This document shows positions 13,088 to 20,510 of a DNA stretch of 50,839 bases, piece after piece (the stretch's first letter is position 1; each line of letters opens with the position of its first letter). The position numbers and the translations under genes were made by a program. This DNA comes from Verrucomicrobiota bacterium. GTDB taxonomy: Bacteria > Verrucomicrobiota > Verrucomicrobiia > Limisphaerales > UBA11358. The stretch lies in assembly GCA_028873125.1 (NCBI GenBank), contig JAGWMQ010000011.1, positions 1-50,839 of the forward strand. Direction: 5' to 3'. The notes below the pieces were generated by a model, which did no database searches, was not told the DNA's origin, and saw nothing but the letters and a program-made list of their open reading frames with translations.

Positions 13088-13225
13088 CGCCGGGATTTCA
13101 GCAAATTCGTCCGCGGATGGCCACCCGGGTCCGGACGCGCGCCGAATCCGCAAATCGAAAGAGAGGTTGTACGGACGTGCCAGCTTCCTGGACGCCGGCG
13201 TTCTGTCGCCGACGGACCGTTGCGC

Positions 13226-13813
13226 CTATTGGCCGACCAGGCGGAAGAACTCCATGGGGATTCCCGGAACCGAAACCGGCACGTTCGCCATCGCGTTGGT
13301 CCCTTGCGCGATCATCGTCCAGGTCCGCAAGTCCGGCGAGGATTGCAAGGCCCATTTCCCGGGAAGTGTTCCCGTCGCCCTGACCGTCAGCGTCCCCGTC
13401 AGGCCGTTGGACTGGCTGGTCTGAATGGAAAGGAGGACCGGGCTGGGGACCGTGTAAACGGCTTCGTTTGAAAAGGGGCTTTCCAAGCCCATGCTGTTCA
13501 AAGCCGTCGCCGCAAAATAATAAACCGTCCCCTCGGTCAGACCGCTGACGGTCGCGCTGGTGACGTTGCCGACAAAAATCTTGTTGGTGTAAATATCGCT
13601 GGCCACTCCCCAGTAAATGTTGTAACCCACGACGTCGGAATTGGTGCTCGGGTTCCAGGCCAGGGTCACCTGTTGTGTTGCCCGAACTGGAAACCGGGAG
13701 CAAAGCATCCCGGCCAGAACAAGACCAAAAATTCCGCATCCCAACCTCCGTTCAATCAGATTTGTTCCGGCAACAGCAACGACCCATGCCCGTTTGACGG
13801 TCTGGAATTTCAC
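13226..13813 (-). CDS. Secreted fibronectin type III domain protein
   Basis: A 195-residue protein with a late signal peptide (CGIFGLVLAGMLCSRFPVRA) and one FN3 domain from about residue 48 (QVTLAWNPSTNSDVVGYNIYW) to about 122 (SNEAVYTVP). The last 70 residues form a second beta-rich module ending IPMEFFRLVGQ, a tail common in secreted proteins of Verrucomicrobiota; the RCC1 protein at 35.9-37.2 kb has a comparable tail ending RRFYILQSQ. The listed start is GTG at 13813, whose upstream AAGG is too close to serve well, so a downstream start before the signal peptide is possible. It is convergent with the AsmA-like gene across 138 bp of unremarkable sequence. Confidence 0.7.
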   Translation of the reverse strand: MKFQTVKRAWVVAVAGTNLIERRLGCGIFGLVLAGMLCSRFPVRATQQVTLAWNPSTNSDVVGYNIYWGVASDIYTNKIFVGNVTSATVSGLTEGTVYYFAATALNSMGLESPFSNEAVYTVPSPVLLSIQTSQSNGLTGTLTVRATGTLPGKWALQSSPDLRTWTMIAQGTNAMANVPVSVPGIPMEFFRLVGQ

Positions 13814-14133
13814 CCTTCGTTAAATGCTGGAAGCGTGCCGACCTGCTGGAAAGATGTGATTTGTTTGGAGGACAATGATTTGCGCGGAACGATGATCTTC
13901 CAAGGCAACCGTGCTGCTGGCAGATTTTGATCAAATTGCCATTTTCCCATTGCAGAATGCAGTGCAGTTGTGGGTCTGCCTTCAGCCCACCTGTGCTGAT
14001 TGACGGTTACACTTCAGCTTCGAGCTGTCGTCCCGAGAGTTCCAAGCCTGTTTTAGGTGCGGCTTTTGAATGGAACAATACCGGCCGGGGCGGACCATTG
14101 CGGCCCCGGCCGGCAAACACTGTGAAGCAACTG
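13814..14133. other. 320-bp intergenic region between ilvB and the FN3 gene
   Basis: No coding frame here is convincing. The only clear structure is the GC-rich hairpin at 14081-14113, listed separately. The remainder (about 13820-14040) holds the presumed promoter of the FN3 gene, for which I could not pick a good pair of hexamers. Confidence 0.5.
14081..14113 (-). terminator. GC-rich hairpin downstream of ilvB
   Basis: A perfect 11-bp inverted repeat, CCGGCCGGGGC at 14081-14091 and GCCCCGGCCGG at 14103-14113, with an 11-nt loop. It begins 20 bp after the ilvB stop. On the transcribed strand it is followed by TATTGTTCC, so there is only a weak U-tract. It is a likely transcript end for ilvB, possibly needing a factor or acting to protect the 3' end. 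Confidence 0.6.
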
Positions 14134-16023
14134 CTACGCCTTCCAGATCATGTCCGCCACCGTGCGGCCCGTCGGGATGAACGGCAGGACGTGTTCGGTG
14201 TAGGGCACGATCACGTCCAGGACGTACGGCTCTTTGGCGTCGAGCATCCGCTGGAGAGCGGCGCGCAGATCCTTCTTGAACATCACGCGCTCGCATTTCA
14301 CGTTGAACGAATTGCAGACGCGCACGTAGTCGGGATAAATCTGCTCGCGATATTGCGGATCACCGAGGTAGGTGTGGCCGCGGTTGCCCTGGTAAAACTT
14401 GTCCTCCCATTGCACCACCATGCCGAGGTGCTGGTTGTTCAGGACGATGGTCTTGACGTTGATCTTCTCGACGTGCGCGGTGGCCAGTTCCTGGATGTTC
14501 ATCAGGAACGAGCCGTCGCCGTCAATGTCAATCACCTCCTGGTCCGGATGCGCGACCTTGATGCCGAGCGCCGCCGGGAAGCCGAAGCCCATCGAACCCA
14601 GTCCGCCGCTGGTGATGAACTGGCGCGGACGCGTGTATTTGAACCACTGGCCGGCCCACATCTGGTGCTGGCCCACGCCGGTGGTGATGATGGCGTCGCC
14701 CCGGGTCAATTCATAGAGCGCCTCCACCACCATCTGCTGGAGGACGATCTGGTTTTCCTGGCCTTTGAGGTGGTCCTTCATGTGGTCGCTGGCGGAGATT
14801 TCCTGGGTGATCGAGTACGCGAACGGCGCCTTCTTCTTCCATTCATCAATCTGCGCCAGCCAGGCGGCGTGCTTTTTGGCCAGCGGACGCTTTTGAAGCA
14901 TGCCGTTCAAACGCGCCAACGCGTCCCGGATGTCGCCCACCACGGGCAGGTGCGCCCTCTTGTTCTTGTTCAACTCGGAGGCGTCAATGTCAATGTGGAC
15001 AATCGTGCCGTGCTTACAAAACTCGTCGAACTTGCCGGTCACCCGGTCATCGAAGCGCACGCCGAAGGCGAGCAGCAGGTCCGCGCCGTCTTTGAGCTTG
15101 ACCATCGGATCGCCGAGGGATTGGCGGCGGGCGTATTCGCCGTTGACGGCCCAGTTCGCGAAGGCGGCGCCGTGCATGCCCAGCCAGCGCAGCGACAGCG
15201 GATGGGTCTCCGGAAACGCGCCGATGCCCATGAGCGTAGTGGTCACGGGAATGTTCGTGGCCTCGGCAAACTTTTTGAGCTCCTCCGTGGCATTGCTGCT
15301 GATGATGCCGCCGCCGCAATAAATCACCGGGCGCTCGGCCTTTTCAATCAAGCCCATGATTTCGTTCAAGGCCACCTCGTCGGCGCGCAAATCCGGCTGC
15401 GTGTAGCCGGGCAGACCTTTCTTGATCTGCTCCAACGTCGGCCAGACCGGCTGGGTCCTGGCCTGCTGCACGTTTTTGGGCACGTCAATGACCACCGGGC
15501 CGGGCCGCCCGGTCTGGGCGATATAAAACGCCTCCTTGACGATGCGCGGAGTGTCGTTCACGTCGGTGATCAGGTAGCTGTGCTTCACGATGGGCAGCGT
15601 CACGCCGATGATGTCGGTCTCCTGAAACGCGCCGCGGCCGATCATGTTGGTCGTCACCTGGCCGGTGATGGCGATGAGGGGGCTGGAATCCAGATAGGCG
15701 TCGGCGATGGCGGTGACGAGGTTCGTCGCGCCGGGTCCGCTGGTGCTCATGCACACGCCGGCCTTGCCGGTCGCGCGCCCGTAACCTTCCGCCGCGAAGC
15801 CCCCGCCCTGCTCGTGCCGCGGCAGGATGGTGCGGATTTTGGATTTGGTGAGCGACTGATGGATTTCCATGCTCGCTCCGCCGGGATAGGCGAAAATCAC
15901 CTCGACCCCTTCGCGTTCGAGGGCTTCCACGAGAATGTCGCGCCCGAGCATCGCCGCGCCGACCTCGGCGCGCCCGGCGGCGGGTTTGGATTTTCGTCCA
16001 GCAGTTTCAGTTGTCTTGTTCAT
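14134..16023 (-). CDS. ilvB: Acetolactate synthase, large catalytic subunit
   Basis: A 629-residue TPP-dependent enzyme that condenses two pyruvates to acetolactate, or pyruvate with 2-oxobutyrate, the first common step of valine, leucine and isoleucine synthesis. The catalytic glutamate is in [19 protein letters not shown] (E71), SGPGATNL is in the expected place, and the TPP/Mg motif GDGSFLMN with the closing NN lies at about 502-530. A roughly 25-residue charged N-terminal extension precedes the usual start [11 protein letters not shown]. The biosynthetic rather than catabolic enzyme is indicated by the FAD-enzyme-like middle domain. No ilvN small subunit or ilvC follows; the gene appears to be monocistronic and preceded by a peptide-coded attenuator. 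Confidence 0.94.
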   Translation of the reverse strand: MNKTTETAGRKSKPAAGRAEVGAAMLGRDILVEALEREGVEVIFAYPGGASMEIHQSLTKSKIRTILPRHEQGGGFAAEGYGRATGKAGVCMSTSGPGATNLVTAIADAYLDSSPLIAITGQVTTNMIGRGAFQETDIIGVTLPIVKHSYLITDVNDTPRIVKEAFYIAQTGRPGPVVIDVPKNVQQARTQPVWPTLEQIKKGLPGYTQPDLRADEVALNEIMGLIEKAERPVIYCGGGIISSNATEELKKFAEATNIPVTTTLMGIGAFPETHPLSLRWLGMHGAAFANWAVNGEYARRQSLGDPMVKLKDGADLLLAFGVRFDDRVTGKFDEFCKHGTIVHIDIDASELNKNKRAHLPVVGDIRDALARLNGMLQKRPLAKKHAAWLAQIDEWKKKAPFAYSITQEISASDHMKDHLKGQENQIVLQQMVVEALYELTRGDAIITTGVGQHQMWAGQWFKYTRPRQFITSGGLGSMGFGFPAALGIKVAHPDQEVIDIDGDGSFLMNIQELATAHVEKINVKTIVLNNQHLGMVVQWEDKFYQGNRGHTYLGDPQYREQIYPDYVRVCNSFNVKCERVMFKKDLRAALQRMLDAKEPYVLDVIVPYTEHVLPFIPTGRTVADMIWKA

Positions 16024-16061
16024 GTGCTCTTTGGTTGTGCGACCGGCGATGGCGGATCAAT

Positions 16062-16092
16062 AAAAAAACCCGCGACGTTTCGGCCGCGGGTT
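16062..16092 (-). terminator. Intrinsic terminator in the ilvB leader (attenuator)
   Basis: On the ilvB strand the stem AACCCGCG (16092-16085) pairs perfectly with CGCGGGTT (16074-16067) around the loop GCCGAAACGT, followed at once by a run of U residues (through 16062). It lies between the leader ORF stop (16114) and the ilvB start (16023), so any transcript that ends here lacks ilvB. Its placement directly after a Leu/Val-rich leader ORF makes it an attenuator rather than an operon-end terminator. Confidence 0.85.
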
Positions 16093-16113
16093 CTTGTTAA
16101 AGTTTGATTGCGT

Positions 16114-16188
16114 TCAACAAGCGCCAACGGCGTCGTCGCCTACAACGACGACCAGCAGGTTAGCGGCTTGTGAAACGTTTTTCAACAT
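16114..16188 (-). CDS. ilvB leader peptide (Leu/Val attenuator peptide)
   Basis: A 24-codon ORF, ATG at 16188 to TGA at 16114. It reads MLKNVSQAAN then LLVVVV then GDDAVGAC, so codons 11-16 are CTG CTG GTC GTC GTT GTA, and two further Val codons are at positions 5 and 21. Runs of the end-product amino acids ahead of an intrinsic terminator are the hallmark of ribosome-mediated attenuation, as in the ilvBN, ilvGMEDA and leu leaders of enterobacteria. Scarce charged Leu- or Val-tRNA would stall the ribosome at codons 11-16. That leaves CTTGTTGAA (16121-16113) free to pair with TTTAACAAG (16101-16093), an extension of which invades the terminator stem. No Ile codon is present. There is almost no 5' untranslated region if the predicted promoter is right. 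Confidence 0.8.
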   Translation of the reverse strand: MLKNVSQAANLLVVVVGDDAVGAC

Positions 16189-16197
16189 GTCCAGTTC

Positions 16198-16225
16198 ACT
16201 TTAGCAAAATCCCCGGCGCGGTCAA
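16198..16225 (-). promoter_or_regulatory. Predicted sigma-70-type promoter of the ilvB leader
   Basis: TTGACC (16225-16220, five of six to consensus) is separated by 16 bp from TAAAGT (16203-16198, four of six), which is preceded by an extended -10 TG (TGC). Transcription would start near 16191, two to four nucleotides before the leader ATG at 16188. Confidence 0.6.
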
Positions 16226-16287
16226 GCCTCATTTTTACCACTTTTTTGGCCTTTTCAGCCATTTATTGCTCCGGCGGAGATGCTCTT

Positions 16288-16324
16288 GAAAACCGCGGGA
16301 AGCGGATCGCCGCCGCGGCCCGCG
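16288..16324 (-). terminator. Probable terminator after rplI
   Basis: Reading along the minus strand, CGCGGG (16324-16319) pairs with CCCGCG (16299-16294), with an inner GCGG/CCGC stem, followed by GTTTTC. It starts 24 bp after the rplI stop and lies before the ilvB promoter, so it would end the prs-rplI transcript and insulate ilvB. The U-tract is short. Confidence 0.5.
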
Positions 16325-16347
16325 AGCGACGAAGGCGCCGTCCCGGT

Positions 16348-17016
16348 CTATTCGGCCTTTTCCTTCCTTTCAGGTTTTGACGCCTTGGCGGCCCTGTGCG
16401 GCTTTTCGGCTTTGGCCGCGCGCGGTTTCTTCTCCGCGGAGGCTTCGACCTTTTCAGGCTTTGCGGTCTCGGCCTCGTGCCTTCCGTGGCCGCGTTTTTC
16501 CGTTCTCGGCCTCTTGCCTTCCTCGACCTTCGCTTCGGGGGCGGGCTCGGCCACGGTCACGGGCGTGGTGCTTTCCACGCGGACCTTGAGCGTCCCTTTG
16601 ACCTCGGCGTGCAGATTCAATTCCACATCGTAATCGCCCAGGGCGCGGATCGGGTGTTCGAGGTGAATTTTCCTCTTGTCGAGGGCGATGTCGAACTGGT
16701 GCTTTAGTTCGTCAGCGATCATGCCGGCCGTCACCGCGCCGAACATCTTGCCATCCTCGCCCGCCTTGACCTTGACGACGCAGATAAGCTTCGAGACGCC
16801 CTTGGCCAGTTCGCTCATGGTGTTGAACTCGTGCGCTTCGCGTTCGGCGCGGCGCCGGCGGAGCACCTCGATCTGCTTCTTGTTGGCCTGGGTGAGCGGA
16901 ATCGCCAGCCGCTGGGGAAAAAGAAAGTTGCGGGCGTAGCCGGCGGCGACCTTGACCTGGTCGGATTCGGCGCCGAGGCCCACGATGTGACCGGTGAGAA
17001 TGACTTCAGTTTTCAT
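16348..17016 (-). CDS. rplI: 50S ribosomal protein L9 with long charged C-terminal tail
   Basis: The start ATG at 17016 gives MKTEVILTGHIVGLGAESDQ (core VGLGAESDQVKVAAGYARNF), the normal L9 N-terminal domain that binds 23S rRNA, followed by the connecting helix (NKKQIEVLRRRRAEREAHE) and the C-terminal domain ending near LHAEVKGTLKVRVE at about 150. Another 70 residues follow, rich in Lys, Glu, Ala and Pro (KVEASAEKKPRAAKAEKPHR), so the protein is 222 residues instead of about 150. It is last in a prs-rplY-pth-rpsF-ssb-rplI run. The rpsR gene usually found between ssb and rplI is not in the 77-bp gap. Confidence 0.92.
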   Translation of the reverse strand: MKTEVILTGHIVGLGAESDQVKVAAGYARNFLFPQRLAIPLTQANKKQIEVLRRRRAEREAHEFNTMSELAKGVSKLICVVKVKAGEDGKMFGAVTAGMIADELKHQFDIALDKRKIHLEHPIRALGDYDVELNLHAEVKGTLKVRVESTTPVTVAEPAPEAKVEEGKRPRTEKRGHGRHEAETAKPEKVEASAEKKPRAAKAEKPHRAAKASKPERKEKAE

Positions 17017-17093
17017 GGATTCGTTGCGGTGATGTGCGTTGGGGCGCGGGGCGTGAAGGGCGATGCCGCGCGCGTGGAAATTGATGTGTCGCG

Positions 17094-17537
17094 TCAGAAG
17101 GGAACGTCGTCGTGTTCGGCCGGCGGTTCGGCATCGGAACCTTCGGACGGGGGAGCGGCGGGGGCGGGGCGTGCGGACGCGGGAGCGCCGCCTTCGCCGC
17201 GGCCGCCGGAATCCAGGAATTGAAAACCCTCCATCACCACGCCGAGCTTGCTTTTTTTCTGGCCCGATTGCTTGTCTTCCCACGTGTCGTAGCGGAGCCG
17301 GCCTTCAATCAGGATCGGACGGCCTTTCTTCAAATATTGCCCGATGGTTTCGGCGGTTTTGCCAAAGGCGTCCACGTCCACAAACGTCACTTCGTCCTTC
17401 ATCTCGCCGGTTTCGCTCTTCCATTTGCGGTTGATGGCCAGGCCGATTCGGGCGATGGCGGTGCCTTTGGGAGTGTAGCGCAATTCGGGATCGCGCGTGA
17501 GATTGCCGACCAGGATAACTTTGTTGAAGTTGGCCAT
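17094..17537 (-). CDS. ssb: Single-stranded DNA-binding protein
   Basis: A 147-residue SSB. The OB fold spans MANFNKVILVGNLTRDPELR to about residue 108 (VMEGFQFLD), with the typical YLKKGRPILIEGRLRYDTWED. A Gly/Pro/Ala-rich linker follows, then the acidic tail ending DDVPF, the variant of DDIPF that recruits replication and repair partners. It lies 40 bp after rpsF, the conserved order in many bacteria. Confidence 0.95.
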   Translation of the reverse strand: MANFNKVILVGNLTRDPELRYTPKGTAIARIGLAINRKWKSETGEMKDEVTFVDVDAFGKTAETIGQYLKKGRPILIEGRLRYDTWEDKQSGQKKSKLGVVMEGFQFLDSGGRGEGGAPASARPAPAAPPSEGSDAEPPAEHDDVPF

Positions 17538-17577
17538 AGGTATTCGAGTTTAAGGTTTTCGGTTCAAGCTGCAAAGT

Positions 17578-17883
17578 CTATTCCGCCACCGCCGGCTCGG
17601 GCGCCTGGGTGAAGAGCACGCGGAAAACCTCTTCGCTCATGGCAAATTTATGGTGCAACTGGGCGACCATCGCCGGTGAGCCGGAAAAAATCACGTTGGC
17701 ATAGAAGCCGGCGCTGTGTTTCTTGTCTCGGACCCGCGCAAAATGCCTGGATTCCATCTTTTGCACGGTCTCGACCCGGCCGCCCGCCGCCGCGATCTCC
17801 GCGGAGATTTTATCCAGGGTCTCTTTGAGCCCTTCTTCCTTGCCGGCCGTGTTGAGGATAAACAAACCTTCGTATCGTTTCAT
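17578..17883 (-). CDS. rpsF: 30S ribosomal protein S6
   Basis: A 101-residue S6: MKRYEGLFILNTAGKEEGLKETL, the expected mid-protein VETVQKMESRHFARVRDKKH, and the C-terminal SEEVFRVLFTQ. Length and motifs are normal. S6 binds the platform of the 30S subunit, normally together with S18, whose gene is missing from this cluster. The 66-bp gap to the pth stop is occupied by an inverted octamer array. Confidence 0.93.
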   Translation of the reverse strand: MKRYEGLFILNTAGKEEGLKETLDKISAEIAAAGGRVETVQKMESRHFARVRDKKHSAGFYANVIFSGSPAMVAQLHHKFAMSEEVFRVLFTQAPEPAVAE

Positions 17884-17896
17884 TCGTTTTGTAATT

Positions 17897-17971
17897 CGTT
17901 GAAGCGTTGAAGCGTGAGACGTTCAAGCGGGCAGAGCCGCCGCGACGCTTCAACGATTTAACGCTTCAACG
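17897..17971. repeat. Inverted array of contiguous octamers (CGTTGAAG type)
   Basis: The left arm on the plus strand reads cgttgaag, cgttgaag, cgtgaga, cgttcaag (17897-17927). The right arm on the minus strand reads cgttgaag, cgttaaat, cgttgaag (17971-17948). The units are contiguous and the arms are inverted around about 20 bp, so the transcript can fold into a long hairpin. The right arm encodes the last residues of pth, including its stop codon. The structure resembles the heptamer arrays around the IVP gene at 29.9-30.4 kb. Confidence 0.75.
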
Positions 17972-18540
17972 CTTCCATTCCATTGCATTGCCTTTTCAAT
18001 TCCGGCGTCCAGCCAGGTCTCAACCTGGCCGGCCGCCCGGTCCAACACTTTCTTCAGCAACGGCGCCTCGTCCGGCTCAAACGTTCCAAGCACGTGGCCG
18101 GTGATTTGGCGCGCGCCGTCCTTCCGGCCGATGCCGATCCGCAGCCGGGCAAATTCGCGCGTCCCCAAGTGCGCCGCGACGGACTCCAACCCGTGGTGGC
18201 CGCCGCTGCTCCCGGAAGGGCGCATGCGGACGATGCCCAGCGGCAGGTCCGCGTCGTCCAGCAAAATCAGCAACTGCTTCAGGGGCAGCCGATAAAAGCG
18301 CTTCAGCGCCCCGACCGCCTCGCCGCTCAAATTCATGAAGGTCCGCGGCTGACACAGCAGCACCCGCCTGCCGCCGCGCTCAACGCGCGCGACGCGGGCG
18401 CGGAACTTCCGGTCCGTCTTCCATCCGGCCTCCCATCGCGAAGCGAGTGTTTCCACAAGCCGGAAACCGGCGTTATGGCGCGTCTCGGCGTATTCGGAGC
18501 CCGGATTGCCCAAGCCCACGATGAGAAAGGCGGCTTCCAC
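17950..18540 (-). CDS. pth: Peptidyl-tRNA hydrolase
   Basis: A 196-residue Pth, which frees tRNA from prematurely released peptidyl-tRNA. The signature is intact: LIVGLGNPGSEYAETRHNAGF with the catalytic His in TRHN, then CQPRTFMNLSGEAV, LILLDDADLPLG and GSSGGHHGLESV. The last residues (SVEALNR) are encoded by the octamer repeat that follows, so the natural C-terminus may have been altered by the repeat. It sits 42 bp after rplY, the usual pairing. Confidence 0.95.
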   Translation of the reverse strand: MEAAFLIVGLGNPGSEYAETRHNAGFRLVETLASRWEAGWKTDRKFRARVARVERGGRRVLLCQPRTFMNLSGEAVGALKRFYRLPLKQLLILLDDADLPLGIVRMRPSGSSGGHHGLESVAAHLGTREFARLRIGIGRKDGARQITGHVLGTFEPDEAPLLKKVLDRAAGQVETWLDAGIEKAMQWNGSVEALNR

Positions 18541-18582
18541 GCGAGCCTAAATCGTTTCCGGGAGCACGCGCCCTCTCCCGGA

Positions 18583-19371
18583 TTATTTCTTTTTCTCGGC
18601 CGGTTTTTTCTCGGCACCCTTTTCAACGGCTTTCTCGGCGCCCTTGGCCTCCCCCTTGGCCGGGGCCTTTTCTCCGGGCTTGGCGGCGCCCTTTTCGCCT
18701 TTGGCCGGCGCCTCGCCTGCCTCGCCTTCTTCCTTCTTTTCCTTGATCATCTCGACATCGCCCGCGGCGACGGGGGCGCCTTCGACCGGCGCGGCCTCTT
18801 CCTCGGCGCGCGGCACGGCCACGGACACCACCGGGATCTTCTTGTCGCCAAGGATTTCGACGCCTTCGGGCGCCTTGATTTCGCCGATGTGGATGCTCTT
18901 GTTGAGTTCGAGCGCGCTGACGTCCACGGTGATCTGCTCCGGCAGGTCCTTGGGCAGGCAGCGGACCTTGAGCTTGAAGAGCACGTGCTCCAGGACGCCG
19001 CCGCCGGTCTTGACCCCCGCGGCTTCGCCGACGGTTTCGACGGGCACCATGACGACGACTTTTTCGTTTTCGGCGACCTCGTGAAAATCCACGTGCAGCA
19101 CCTGTCCATCGAGCGGGTGGTGCTGGATTTCCTGGACGAGGGCCAGGCGCCTGGCGCGCGCGTCCTCGGCGATGGACAGGTCCACCAGCAGGTTTTCGGA
19201 CACCGAGTGGCCGATGAGATCACCGAACTCCTTGGCGGCGATTTCGAGGTTCTGCGGCGCGCCCAGGCGTCCGTAAATGACGGCGGGCACGCGACCGGAG
19301 GCGCGCAGTTTCTTGACCGGTCCGCGGCGCGTTTGCGTCCTCGGCCAGGCCTTTAACGAGACAGATTTCAT
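18583..19371 (-). CDS. rplY: 50S ribosomal protein L25 (Ctc-type) with low-complexity tail
   Basis: A 262-residue TL5/Ctc-form L25 that binds 5S rRNA. The N-terminal domain includes KKLRASGRVPAVIYGR and the C-terminal beta domain ends near DKKIPVVSVAVPR at about 190. The remaining 70 residues are low-complexity Lys, Glu, Ala, Gly and Pro (GEKGAAKPGEKAPAKGEAKG), clearly longer than usual, and parallel to the tail on L9 in the same operon. It starts 27 bp after prs and precedes pth. Confidence 0.93.
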   Translation of the reverse strand: MKSVSLKAWPRTQTRRGPVKKLRASGRVPAVIYGRLGAPQNLEIAAKEFGDLIGHSVSENLLVDLSIAEDARARRLALVQEIQHHPLDGQVLHVDFHEVAENEKVVVMVPVETVGEAAGVKTGGGVLEHVLFKLKVRCLPKDLPEQITVDVSALELNKSIHIGEIKAPEGVEILGDKKIPVVSVAVPRAEEEAAPVEGAPVAAGDVEMIKEKKEEGEAGEAPAKGEKGAAKPGEKAPAKGEAKGAEKAVEKGAEKKPAEKKK

Positions 19372-19398
19372 GTTTTCAAACCACCATCAGACGGGCGC

Positions 19399-20343
19399 TC
19401 AACTCGTGCGTCCGCCTTTGAATTCAAAGAGCGAGTTGACCGACGAATTCGTGTTGATTCGTTTGATGGCTTCGCCCAAAAGCCCCGCCACCGACAGCGT
19501 GGTGATTTTCACACCGTCAATCGCAGGGCGTGGAACTGTATCAGTGGTGATCAATTCGTCAATGACAGATTTTCGCAATCGTTGGACGCCCACGTTGTTG
19601 AGAATGGCGTGCGAAACGCAGGCCAGAATTCTTCGGGCGCCCTTTTTCTTGAGCAACTCCGCCGCGTGCGTCAGCGTGCCCGCCGTTTCCGTCAAATCGT
19701 CCACCAACAGCACGTTTTTGCCCTTGATCTCCCCGATGACCGCCAGGGATTCCACGTCGGTCGCGCTTTTGCGGCGTTTGGCGACGATGGCCAGACCCGC
19801 TTCGAGCACCTGGGCGTAGGCGTGCGCCATTTTCAATCCGCCCACGTCGGGACTGACGACCACCAGGTCGGGCAGGCTCTTCTTCCGCAAATACTCGTAC
19901 ATCACCGGCGCGGCGTAGAGATGGTCCACCGGGATGTCGAAAAACCCCTGAATCTGCTGGGCGTGCAGGTCCATGGTGAGGATGCGGTTGGCGCCGGCGG
20001 CCACCAGCAGGTTGGCAACCAGCTTGGCGGTGATGGGCACGCGCGGTTGGTCCTTGCGGTCCTGGCGGGCGTAGCCGTAAAAAGGCAGCACCGCCGTGAT
20101 GCGCTTGGCGCTGGCGCGGCGCAGCGCGTCCATCATGATGAACAACTCCATCAGGTTGTGATTGGTCGGCGGACAGGTGGACTGGATGGCGAAGACATCC
20201 TCGCCGCGGACGTTTTCCTCGATTTTGACGAAAGTCTCGCCGTCGGGAAACGGTTTGATGCTGCACCGGCCCAGTTCGATGCCGATGGATTTGCAAATGG
20301 CCCGGGCCAGAGGTTCATTCGCCGTGCCGCAAAAAATTTTCAC
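19399..20343 (-). CDS. prs: Ribose-phosphate pyrophosphokinase (PRPP synthase)
   Basis: A 314-residue class I enzyme making PRPP from ribose 5-phosphate and ATP for nucleotide, His and Trp synthesis. The N-terminus MKIFCGTANEPLARAICKSI, the flexible loop PFYGYARQDRK, the DLHAQQIQGFFDIPVDHL region and VVSPDVGGLKMA are intact. The PRPP-binding loop reads VLLVDDLTETAGTL, where many bacteria have DDMIDTAGT or similar; the acidic pair and TAGT are conserved, so activity is expected. It is the first gene of the prs-rplY-pth-rpsF-ssb-rplI run and is divergent from the symporter. Confidence 0.95.
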   Translation of the reverse strand: MKIFCGTANEPLARAICKSIGIELGRCSIKPFPDGETFVKIEENVRGEDVFAIQSTCPPTNHNLMELFIMMDALRRASAKRITAVLPFYGYARQDRKDQPRVPITAKLVANLLVAAGANRILTMDLHAQQIQGFFDIPVDHLYAAPVMYEYLRKKSLPDLVVVSPDVGGLKMAHAYAQVLEAGLAIVAKRRKSATDVESLAVIGEIKGKNVLLVDDLTETAGTLTHAAELLKKKGARRILACVSHAILNNVGVQRLRKSVIDELITTDTVPRPAIDGVKITTLSVAGLLGEAIKRINTNSSVNSLFEFKGGRTS

Positions 20344-20467
20344 GAGTCAATTTTAGGTTCAGGTCGAAATAGAAAAACCGCCGCTGCCGGCGGACCCATG
20401 TACGCCGATGGTAACCTGCCAGGGCGCCGGCGCAAGCGAAAATCGGGAGCGGGGGGCTTGATTCAAT

Positions 20468-20496
20468 TTGACACGTCCGGGGCGATTCGCTAAATG
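20468..20496 (+). promoter_or_regulatory. Possible promoter of the symporter-galK cluster
   Basis: A perfect -35 hexamer TTGACA (20468-20473) is followed after 17 bp by the weak -10 TAAATG (20491-20496). It lies 14 bp before the symporter ATG, so the 5' untranslated region would be short. The weak -10 leaves the call uncertain. Confidence 0.4.
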
Positions 20497-20510
20497 AGCG
20501 GCCATCCTGT

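Noticed and set aside
13814-14080. tRNA or small RNA gene in the ilvB-FN3 gap
   Set aside because: No cloverleaf, T-loop GGTTCGA-type sequence or promoter-terminator pair could be found by eye.
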